From Herpetosiphon sp. (lineage in GTDB: Bacteria; Chloroflexota; Anaerolineae; Anaerolineales; Villigracilaceae): a DNA stretch of 38,703 nucleotides. A program made the translations under genes and the position numbers. Of this stretch, positions 32,315 through 38,703 are shown one piece after another. How positions within the stretch are numbered: position 1 is the stretch's first letter; each line of letters starts with the position of its first letter. A model generated the notes under the pieces. It was given only the letters and a program-made list of their open reading frames with translations. It searched no databases and was not told the DNA's origin. The stretch covers positions 1 to 38,703 of the forward strand of contig DYDH01000015.1 in the NCBI GenBank assembly GCA_020717985.1. Direction: 5' to 3'.

Positions 32315-35266
32315 TTATATGTTTGCAGCAAGTCCAGACTTTTTATCGTAATCCTGCTTGAACAAAACATCCAAAATCCATTCTCTAAAATCAGGATCGT
32401 CTGCAAACTTACGGTATAAATCTGTGTGGGAAAATATCATCTTGCGGAACTGTTCTTCCAGTTTCTTGGCGTAGGTAATCTTTGCATTTTGCCTGTCGCC
32501 GCTCTGTTTGGCGTTTTGATATTCGGTGTCCTGCGCAACTTCAACAGGTAGTACTTCAAAGACCAAATCCTTGTCGTGGTCTGTCCAGTTTGTGCCCCAG
32601 CTCTCGTTGAATTCATTGATGATGTTCGTGAGAAAATCCATATCTGGCTCTGACACTGTCGGGCGCGGATTGGGCGGCATGGGGTCAATCTCTTCACCAC
32701 CTACGAGGTTGATCTTTGCTTTCGCTTCCTGTTGGTCAATGCGGTAACTATCCATATCCACGCTTTCAAGGATACCGCGCGCAAGGTCTTCGTCTTCTGG
32801 AGCGGGGAGTTTGGGAATCAGCAAGTGTAGGAAGGTTTTCAGGCTTTCCCAATAGATGTGATTGAACGGAAGAATCAGAGACAGGAATTGATAAGTGCGG
32901 ACAAAGGTTTTTGCCTGCTGCTTGAAATCCACTTTGTCGTCGTTGGTCAGGATGTTCTTGTAGATTTCAGCGCAACTATCCAAAATGGGATCAAGCGTGT
33001 CTCTTGGCGCGCCGTTGATATAAAGTGACATCAAACTTTCAACCTGATCTCTGGCGTAGACTTGGAACGCATCGAGTTTGTCTTGCAGGTCGTTCAGGCG
33101 GTTGACGTCTGTGCCTTCACTCAACACAGTGGTTTTATAGAAAGACTCAAACCCTGCTTTGATGTCTTCAGTTGAGTTGACGAAATCAAGGACAAATACA
33201 TCTTTCTTGCTTGGGTACGAGCGGTTCAGGCGGGATAGCGTTTGAACGGCTTTGACATCCGAAAGGATTTTATCGACATACATGGTGTGGAGCAGAGGCT
33301 GGTCGAAGCCAGTTTGGTATTTTTCAGCAACGATCAGGAAGCGGTATTCGTCCTTCTTGAATTCCTTGGGAATATCGGCGCTGGAAAAGCCGTTCATGGC
33401 GGCTTCATCGTATTTTTTACCTTCGTACTCCTTGCTTCCCGTAAAAGCAACAATGGCTTTGTATGGCGCTTTGATTTCTCTCAGGTAATTATCAACCGCC
33501 AGTCTGTACTTAATGGCGTTGAGAATCGAACTGGTGACAATCATCGCCTTGGCTTTGCCGTTAATCTTGCGCGCGCGATAGACATCCTTTTCAAAGTGAT
33601 TGACCATGACTTCCACTTTCTGGCGGATGGCAATCTTATGCCCTTCGACATATTTCTTTAGTTTCTTACGGGCGCGGACTTTATCAAACTGCGGATCATC
33701 TTCGATCTTCTTTTGGATGTGATAGAAACTTTCGTAGGTGGTGTAGTTTTGCAGGACATCGAGAATGAACTTTTCTTCGATGGCTTGCTTCATGGAATAA
33801 CTGTGGAAGGGATGAAATTTGCCCGTTTGCGGATTTTGAATTCCAAACAATTCCAGCGTTTTGTTTTTTGGCGTGGCGGTGAAAGCAAAGTAACTGGCGT
33901 TGTTCAATAACTTTTGTCGTTCGATGATCCTGTTGATGCGGTCTTCATCGGTTTCAATTTCCAATTCTTCGTCACTGCCTAAAACCGCGTTCATCGCGGC
34001 TGCGGCGCGACCAGACTGGCTGGAATGGGCTTCGTCAATGATGATGGCAAAACGTTTATCCCCAAGTTTTTGAATATCGCGCACCACAAAGGGAAACTTC
34101 TGAATCGTGGTGATGATGATCTTCTTGCCTTCTTCCAGGGCTTCACGTAATTCCCCTGAACCCTTAGTGATAGGCGCAACTACACCAGCAACATGTACAA
34201 ACTGTTTAATTGTGTCGCGGATTTGCTTATCCAGCACTTTGCGGTCAGTAACAACGATCACAGAATCAAAGACTTTGTGTTGTTCGGTGGTATCGGAAAT
34301 CTCGACCAGTTGATGGGCCAGCCATGCAATCGAATTGCTTTTGCCCGAACCCGCCGAGTGTTGGATAAGATAGCGCGTGCCTGCTCCGTGTTCGCGGGCA
34401 TGTGCAAGCAGTTTGCGAACCGCGTCCAGTTGATGATAGCGGGGAAAGATCAACTTGCGCGTTTTCCTGCCCGTATCTTCGTCCACTTCTTCAATAACCT
34501 GTGCATACTTTTCAACGATATTGCTCAGGCTCGATTTGGCAAGGATGTGTTTCCACAGGTAATCGGTTTTCAATCCATGCGGGTTGACAGGGTTGCCCGC
34601 GCCATCGTCGCCAAGACCCAAATTGAAGGGAAGGAAGAAGGTGCTTTCGTCGCGTAAATGCGTCGTCATGTAAACCAGATTGTCATCCACAGCGAAATGC
34701 ACGAGACAGCGGCCAAAGCCAAATAAAGGCTCGCGCGAGTCACGGTCTGTGCGATATTGCTTCATCGCGTCCCACACGTTTTGTTTGGTGAGATTGTTCT
34801 TTAGTTCAAAGGTGATGAGCGGCAAGCCGTTGATAAAAATGACCATATCCAGCGCGAGGCGTTTGCGGTCGCTGCTGAATTGAAGTTGATTGGTGGCGCT
34901 GAAATTATTTGCCGCGTAATTTTGGCTGGCTTTCGGGTTATGACTGGACGCGGGCTGCGGATAATACAACGTGACTTCATGCTGACCGTCGCGGATACCC
35001 TTGCGCAGGACTTCAACAATGCCCTCGGTTTTGATCTTATCGGACAGGCGCTGCAAAAATTTATCCTCGGCAGAGGTGGTTTTACCAAAACCCAGTTTTT
35101 CAGAAATTTCAGGTTGGGTGGTTTGCAGGAAATGAAACAGACGCTTGCGATCCACGCAAAAATCGCGGTCATAATCTGTTTTGTCGCCGCGCATGTACTT
35201 TGCCCCTTCGACAAGGCTTTCGATAATGAGTTTTTCCAAACCTGATTCGCTGGTGTCTGTGGTCAT
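32315..35266 (-). CDS. hsdR: Type I restriction enzyme, endonuclease/translocase subunit
   Basis: This 983-residue HsdR is of normal length. The N-terminal nuclease has the PD-(D/E)xK layout LALDMVIF (Asp140) ... ITFELKNN (Glu154, Lys156). The SF2 motor follows: Walker A HSAGSGKSNS (303-312), DEAHSSQ (411-417) and motif III-like FAFTATPKN. The rest is the helical C-terminal part that docks to HsdM. No frameshift or stop is seen, so the subunit looks intact. It is downstream of hsdM and hsdS but separated from them by three intervening genes. Confidence 0.93.
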   Translation of the reverse strand: MTTDTSESGLEKLIIESLVEGAKYMRGDKTDYDRDFCVDRKRLFHFLQTTQPEISEKLGFGKTTSAEDKFLQRLSDKIKTEGIVEVLRKGIRDGQHEVTLYYPQPASSHNPKASQNYAANNFSATNQLQFSSDRKRLALDMVIFINGLPLITFELKNNLTKQNVWDAMKQYRTDRDSREPLFGFGRCLVHFAVDDNLVYMTTHLRDESTFFLPFNLGLGDDGAGNPVNPHGLKTDYLWKHILAKSSLSNIVEKYAQVIEEVDEDTGRKTRKLIFPRYHQLDAVRKLLAHAREHGAGTRYLIQHSAGSGKSNSIAWLAHQLVEISDTTEQHKVFDSVIVVTDRKVLDKQIRDTIKQFVHVAGVVAPITKGSGELREALEEGKKIIITTIQKFPFVVRDIQKLGDKRFAIIIDEAHSSQSGRAAAAMNAVLGSDEELEIETDEDRINRIIERQKLLNNASYFAFTATPKNKTLELFGIQNPQTGKFHPFHSYSMKQAIEEKFILDVLQNYTTYESFYHIQKKIEDDPQFDKVRARKKLKKYVEGHKIAIRQKVEVMVNHFEKDVYRARKINGKAKAMIVTSSILNAIKYRLAVDNYLREIKAPYKAIVAFTGSKEYEGKKYDEAAMNGFSSADIPKEFKKDEYRFLIVAEKYQTGFDQPLLHTMYVDKILSDVKAVQTLSRLNRSYPSKKDVFVLDFVNSTEDIKAGFESFYKTTVLSEGTDVNRLNDLQDKLDAFQVYARDQVESLMSLYINGAPRDTLDPILDSCAEIYKNILTNDDKVDFKQQAKTFVRTYQFLSLILPFNHIYWESLKTFLHLLIPKLPAPEDEDLARGILESVDMDSYRIDQQEAKAKINLVGGEEIDPMPPNPRPTVSEPDMDFLTNIINEFNESWGTNWTDHDKDLVFEVLPVEVAQDTEYQNAKQSGDRQNAKITYAKKLEEQFRKMIFSHTDLYRKFADDPDFREWILDVLFKQDYDKKSGLAANI

Positions 35267-35281
35267 ATCCTGTTTCCTATG

Positions 35282-35851
35282 TCATTCGGTCAGCGCGCGT
35301 TCCAGTAAGTCTCCGACATTGAGAGCGTTTGCCCATTTTTTCAAATAGGCGAGATCCATTTCGCCAGCGCGCATTTTTAACACGCCTAAAATATCGCGCC
35401 ATTGACGTTCGGAGGCTTCGCCGCCCAGGCGATACCATTCCAGTTTGGAGAGGATGGTGTCTTCAGGGCTGGCAAACTTTGCGCTGGCTTCCGTTTCAAA
35501 GGTGAAGGTTTGTCGTTGGGCGCGCGCAAGTTGGGATTTTAGGAAGGGGCGCGGAGTCGGGATGAATACATCCACTTTGAAAAAGGTTTCGCGGTGTACG
35601 ATGTTGAAACTGGCGTTGCGCTGAATGGCATCGGCGATCATTTCCTCATCCATATAGAATTCGTCCTGCAAGGCGGAGATAAAAGTCGGGAGGTGTTCCA
35701 TTTGCATTTCGGCAACGATGTCTGAATCCTGCGTGGTGCGCACCGTCCCATAGAGCGTGCTGGCAAGCGAACCGCCAATGAGATAAGGCACGCCGAGTCT
35801 TTCAAACACGCCCGTGACTTTGAGAGTTACTTCCACAGGTTCATTTTGCAT
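35282..35851 (-). CDS. Nucleotidyltransferase of an MNT/AbiEii-like pair
   Basis: This 189-residue nucleotidyltransferase-fold protein has LIGGSLAS (Gly26-Gly27-Ser28), TQDSDIV (Asp42, Asp44) and VDVFIPTP (Asp94), the full three-Asp set. The C-terminal part (FASPEDTILSKLEWYRLGG) is typical of minimal nucleotidyltransferases found beside small partners in toxin-antitoxin or phage-defence pairs. Its start overlaps the end of the 89-residue gene by 11 bp, so they are co-translated. It sits just before hsdR inside the restriction locus. It has the same VDVF third-Asp block as the NTase at 7187-7975. Confidence 0.75.
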   Translation of the reverse strand: MQNEPVEVTLKVTGVFERLGVPYLIGGSLASTLYGTVRTTQDSDIVAEMQMEHLPTFISALQDEFYMDEEMIADAIQRNASFNIVHRETFFKVDVFIPTPRPFLKSQLARAQRQTFTFETEASAKFASPEDTILSKLEWYRLGGEASERQWRDILGVLKMRAGEMDLAYLKKWANALNVGDLLERALTE

Positions 35852-36110
35852 GGCGGGTCTCTCCTTGTGCTTCGTACACTTTGCGCGCCAATTCTTCGCC
35901 CAGCAGCAAATCTGCCAGTTTGCGGCGCAGTTCGGATTCGCTGGCTTGCGGATACTGTGAGTGCAAGCCTGTTAGCGCCAGTAAACGCGCCGAAGCGTTC
36001 AATTGCGCCAGCATGTTCATCTTGCGTGTGGGACTCGCCTGCCGCAATAACTGGATTTGCAGGGCTTCCATTTTGGGGTGCGTGTCGGAATAGTAGGCGG
36101 TTATTTTCAT
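35841..36110 (-). CDS. Small helical partner of the nucleotidyltransferase
   Basis: This is an 89-residue all-helical protein. Phrases such as EALQIQLLRQASPTRKMNML and ESELRRKLADLLLGEELARK match a common but uncharacterised family that I recognise from memory as regularly sitting directly upstream of nucleotidyltransferase genes. I start it at ATG 36110 rather than the longer frame at 36131, because the latter overlaps the transposase C-terminus. It overlaps the nucleotidyltransferase start by 11 bp. It is likely the antitoxin or regulatory partner; direction of toxicity is unknown. Confidence 0.65.
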   Translation of the reverse strand: MKITAYYSDTHPKMEALQIQLLRQASPTRKMNMLAQLNASARLLALTGLHSQYPQASESELRRKLADLLLGEELARKVYEAQGETRHAK

Positions 36111-36121
36111 GTGGGGTGATT

Positions 36122-36661
36122 TTACATCCATAATCCATCATCATTATTTTGGTCTTTTTCCCAATTGGACGGGTTGGCGCGGATGTAATTGCGGATGCGG
36201 TTCAATTCTGCCTCATTGCGGATGATGTGATCCCAGAACCGTTCCTGCCATCCAAATTCGTGACCTGCATTATGCGCCAATTTCGTCACCGCCGATTTGA
36301 ACGAACGCACGGCAACGGACAATGAACCCGTTTTGGGGGATATTGCCGCCATTTGGTTTTTGGCAACGGTAGAGACGGTGCATTGCACCGTCTCTACGAT
36401 AATGATTATCCCGTGCGCATGGTTCGGCATAATGACCCATTCATCCGATTCGATGTCCGCATGGTGTTGCGGATTTTCCATCCAACATTGGGCGGCGATT
36501 TCGCCAATGGCAGACAGGCGAACATCATCCCCTTCAACCCCGCCAAAATAGGGGATGCGCCCTTTTGTGCAGATGGTGACAAAATAATACCCAGGGTTGC
36601 GGTAATCCCAACCCTTCAAACGGGCGGATTCGATGCGGTATTTATTTTTGAATAGGGTCAT
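36122..36661 (-). CDS. REP-associated tyrosine transposase (RAYT, IS200/Y1-like)
   Basis: This 179-residue single-strand transposase of the HUH class has GYYFVTICTKGR (24-35), the metal-binding MPNHAHGIII (His81, His83) and the catalytic-tyrosine helix NRIRNYIRANPSNW (Tyr159). The RAYT group differs from IS200 by lacking insertion-sequence ends and being linked to REP palindromes. A GTAG palindrome lies within the gene (36369-36397, residues 89-98, just after the HUH motif) and others lie just upstream. It is inserted between hsdS and the small-protein/NTase pair on the same strand, as part of the type I locus. Confidence 0.85.
   Translation of the reverse strand: MTLFKNKYRIESARLKGWDYRNPGYYFVTICTKGRIPYFGGVEGDDVRLSAIGEIAAQCWMENPQHHADIESDEWVIMPNHAHGIIIIVETVQCTVSTVAKNQMAAISPKTGSLSVAVRSFKSAVTKLAHNAGHEFGWQERFWDHIIRNEAELNRIRNYIRANPSNWEKDQNNDDGLWM
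36369..36397. repeat. GTAG palindrome inside the RAYT gene
   Basis: GTAGAGACGGTGCA (36369-36382) and TGCACCGTCTCTAC (36384-36397) are exact complements around one base. It is in frame in the transposase gene, coding for about ten residues. It differs by a single base per arm from the palindrome at 36757-36785. Confidence 0.85.
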
Positions 36662-36746
36662 AATATTTCCGTTATCCTATTATTCGGCGCACATTACGGC
36701 GTATCATCGTCCGTCATTCGGTCATTCGTTATTCCGTTCGTTTCGC

Positions 36747-36809
36747 CATCCCATCCGTAGAGACGTTGCAATGCAACGTCTCTACGGATGGGATGCAACG
36801 TCTCTACGG
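36747..36809. repeat. Extended GTAG palindrome plus a third half-copy upstream of the RAYT
   Basis: 24-base arms at 36747-36770 and 36772-36795 are exact complements around one base, with core GTAGAGACGTTGCA. A further half copy (TGCAACGTCTCTACGG) continues to 36809. The rest of the spacer 36662-36874 is filled with ATTCGT/ACGAAT words (for example CATTCGTGCATTCGTGG near 36856), also repetitive. No gene is seen in it. Confidence 0.85.
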
Positions 36810-36874
36810 CACAACCCACACGAACGCCGTGTGGATAAACGAATGCCGACCAGCCATTCGTGCATTCGTGGTCG

Positions 36875-38161
36875 TCATTCGTGGACGGTTCTCACATCCA
36901 TCTTCCCTGTCACCGCCTCCGCGATCAGCGCCGTCCGATATTCTTGCACAAATGCAACGGTATCTTTTTGGTACTGTATTGATTTATCAACTTCCTTGCA
37001 TTTTTCATCGAGAAACTGAGTAATTGCAACTCTCTCTTCATCAGGCGGCAAAAGAATAGGAGTGTTTCGGAGAGACTTCAAGGAAAAATTATATATCGTT
37101 GTGCCTGTTACTTGAAGGTGAAAATTTAGTGACATTGCAAAAGACTGGAAAAAGTAACTCAGAAAATATTTCATCAAATCATCTTTACAAGTGATATAGG
37201 CAGCGCTCTTTCCTAAAACAACTTTTTCCCCTCGGAAAAATGCAATGTTCCCGACAGTCCCGTTGATTGACAGCAAGATGGTTTTATCATTTAGCGGAAG
37301 GTAATGTTTTTTATATTCGCTTTCACTTACGCATTTAGCAGTCTCGCCTAATTCTATAGTTCCATTTATCAGATTGTTTCCATTGATAAAAAAATAATCC
37401 GATTTATCAACATAGTTTGGAGTACCATGTAATCCGTCACCAATACCTTCAGTGATCTTTGATAATTTGGAAACTTCCCAATGCTCAGGAATCTCACACA
37501 ACCACTCAATCCCAGATGACTTCATCCTCGCCAGCGGATTCAACCCCCGCGTCACGGCTTGATTGATGAGCGCCGTCTTTTGCTCCTGCAACAGTTCAAT
37601 CAGCCGTTCCTTCTCGGCGATGTAGCGGTCAATGTCTGCAAGTTTGGCGTCAAGGAATTTAGCAATTGCTTCCTGTTCATCAAGTGGCGGGATAAGTACG
37701 TGCAAATTACAAAAATCATCGTAGTTAATATTCTTGCCTTCTCGAATACCTGTAATTGCCGTGTTGAGTTCGTCAATAAAATTAAACGATTTCAACAAAT
37801 ACTTGTAGTAGTTTTTATGTATTGGGGTTATTTCCCTTAAAACTGTGTAGGCAGGGCTGACCAACCCGCGATATTCCGAATATTCAATGCCACCTTGAAA
37901 AGAACGCAGGCTAATCACAAAATCGCCAGCCTCAACAAGTTTGAAACCAGTCAATTCGCCAGTTGGCATGACCACACGATCTTCCAACATGTCACGTGGC
38001 ATAACTCCGCCGCTTTGAGTGGCAGAAAGCAACCGTTCGTCAGAAAAGCCTTTTTGCGAAATGTCTTTGAAAATCCATTTCGCTTTGCGGGATTCCCAGT
38101 GTTTTGGGATGTCTCCCACCCAGGGCAAGCCAGAATCTTTATACGCTGAGTACGGCTTCAT
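36875..38161 (-). CDS. hsdS: Type I restriction-modification specificity subunit
   Basis: This 428-residue protein has two target-recognition domains. Each begins with a similar phrase, DIPKHWE (17-23) and EIPEHWE (near 222-228), and each ends in a helix region with (P)DEQEAIAKFLDAKLADID and PDEERVAITQFLDEKCKEVD. This tandem repeat is the hallmark of HsdS, which reads the bipartite DNA target and holds two HsdM subunits. Its ATG directly abuts the hsdM stop codon. The last few residues (RTVHE) are encoded by the repetitive ATTCGTGG region, so the C-terminus may be recently altered. The target sequence cannot be predicted. Confidence 0.9.
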   Translation of the reverse strand: MKPYSAYKDSGLPWVGDIPKHWESRKAKWIFKDISQKGFSDERLLSATQSGGVMPRDMLEDRVVMPTGELTGFKLVEAGDFVISLRSFQGGIEYSEYRGLVSPAYTVLREITPIHKNYYKYLLKSFNFIDELNTAITGIREGKNINYDDFCNLHVLIPPLDEQEAIAKFLDAKLADIDRYIAEKERLIELLQEQKTALINQAVTRGLNPLARMKSSGIEWLCEIPEHWEVSKLSKITEGIGDGLHGTPNYVDKSDYFFINGNNLINGTIELGETAKCVSESEYKKHYLPLNDKTILLSINGTVGNIAFFRGEKVVLGKSAAYITCKDDLMKYFLSYFFQSFAMSLNFHLQVTGTTIYNFSLKSLRNTPILLPPDEERVAITQFLDEKCKEVDKSIQYQKDTVAFVQEYRTALIAEAVTGKMDVRTVHE

Positions 38162-38703
38162 CTATTTATTTCCGCTTCCGTCCACAATGCGCTGTAACAA
38201 GCCTTCGGTCTCGTGTTCAAGCGCAAGAATATCTTTTGCAATCTCATCCAGCGGGCGCAAGGGCTGGTACTTGTAAAAATACTTGGTGAACGAAATTTCA
38301 TAGCCAATCTGCGTCTTGCTTTCATCCACCCATGCGTCGGGCGCATAAGGCAACACTTCGCGGGTGATGTAATCTCCCACGTCTTCTTTGAGCGGCACGC
38401 GCTCCGTATCGCGCAAATCGGTATCTGGCTCGTACCGACTCCCCTCTCCTTTTAGGAGAGGGGCTGGGGGTGAGGTCAGGGTGAGGTCTTTCACAGGTTC
38501 CGCGCTCTCATCCACTTCCGTAAAATACTCCCGTAAATTCTTCCAATCCGTCTTCTTTAATTTCAAATCCAACTTCTTGATGTAGGTCTCGAACTTCTCG
38601 CGCACCTCGTTAAAGTCTTTATGCGCCTGCTCGCCAAACAGCGCGTGAAAAGCGTCCGCCAACACATGCAGGTTTTTATCTTCGCTCTCCGCTTTCAAAC
38701 GCG
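38162..38703 (-). CDS. hsdM: Type I restriction-modification methyltransferase subunit, C-terminal part only
   Basis: The last 180 codons of the gene are present; the 5' part lies beyond the right edge. The end has the C-terminal HsdM phrase TQIGYEISFTKYFYKYQPLRPLD followed by the helix ALEHETEGLLQRIV, which interacts with HsdS. Catalytic motifs (NPPY, FxGxG) are off-window. A palindrome of the CCCCTCTCCT class at 38441-38463 lies in frame and encodes part of LTSPPAPLLKGEGS, an apparent insertion in a poorly conserved loop. Start codons seen inside the fragment are not true starts. Confidence 0.85.
   Translation of the reverse strand, partial: RLKAESEDKNLHVLADAFHALFGEQAHKDFNEVREKFETYIKKLDLKLKKTDWKNLREYFTEVDESAEPVKDLTLTSPPAPLLKGEGSRYEPDTDLRDTERVPLKEDVGDYITREVLPYAPDAWVDESKTQIGYEISFTKYFYKYQPLRPLDEIAKDILALEHETEGLLQRIVDGSGNK
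38441..38463. repeat. In-frame palindrome within hsdM
   Basis: CCCCTCTCCT (38441-38450) and AGGAGAGGGG (38454-38463) are exact complements around three bases, followed by CTGGGGGTGAGGTCAGGGTG. From memory this is a dispersed repeat word in several phyla, translated as SPPAPLLKGEG in this frame. Here it interrupts the hsdM C-terminal region without a frameshift. Confidence 0.75.

Noticed and set aside
36662-36874. CRISPR-like array from repeated ATTCGT words and palindromes
   Set aside because: Repeat units are unequal, inverted and lack regular spacers, and no cas gene is present. They are REP-type palindromes and simple word repeats.

Overview
The window looks like a chromosomal piece of a Chloroflexota bacterium, most likely an Anaerolineae relative. 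This is inferred from protein style: LDH-like malate dehydrogenase, a split TIGR03960/TIGR03936 pair, PrsW, GT-C glycosyltransferase, a beta-solenoid membrane protein, and an abundance of intergenic palindromes. No rRNA, tRNA or CRISPR array was seen. No database search was possible, so product names rest on motifs and family resemblance.

Region A (1-15.6 kb) is a divergent gene cluster. A DeoR-type regulator and a metallophosphoesterase, an APC permease, a choline-kinase-like phosphotransferase and a dimethylglycine/sarcosine-dehydrogenase-like flavoenzyme run leftward. A nucleotidyltransferase-fold protein, a four-CBS protein, a second flavoenzyme, a second phosphotransferase, a class II ketose-bisphosphate aldolase, a HisC-like aminotransferase and a CbbY-like HAD phosphatase run rightward. 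The two arms meet at a symmetric divergent promoter in which one self-complementary -35 hexamer (TTGCAA) serves a TATAAT box on each side at exactly 17 bp. I infer a regulated pathway for uptake, phosphorylation, N-demethylation and cleavage of an N-methylated, possibly sugar-like compound. The substrate is unknown. This is the best candidate for an undescribed system here.

Region B (15.7-23.8 kb, rightward) holds a Nudix protein with a degenerate Nudix box, a secreted beta-solenoid/four-helix membrane protein, a radical SAM TIGR03960 protein, a DinB/ClbS-like helical protein, a TIGR03936 protein, PrsW and a GT-C glycosyltransferase. Region C (23.8-28.2 kb, leftward) holds a mitochondrial-type citrate synthase, malate dehydrogenase, thioredoxin reductase and a Doc-type toxin with its antitoxin. 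Region D (28.3-32.1 kb) holds a His/Met/Gly-rich membrane protein, an OmpR-type two-component pair and a class III aminotransferase.

Region E (32.3 kb to the right edge, leftward) is a type I restriction-modification locus, hsdM-hsdS...hsdR. It is interrupted by a RAYT (REP-associated tyrosine transposase) and a small-protein/nucleotidyltransferase pair. Palindromes beginning GTAG and ending CTAC, the usual hallmark of RAYT-mobilised REP elements, occur next to and inside the RAYT gene and elsewhere in the window. Other palindromic words lie in almost every rightward spacer, and some lie in frame inside genes (hsdM, the RAYT, probably the radical SAM gene).
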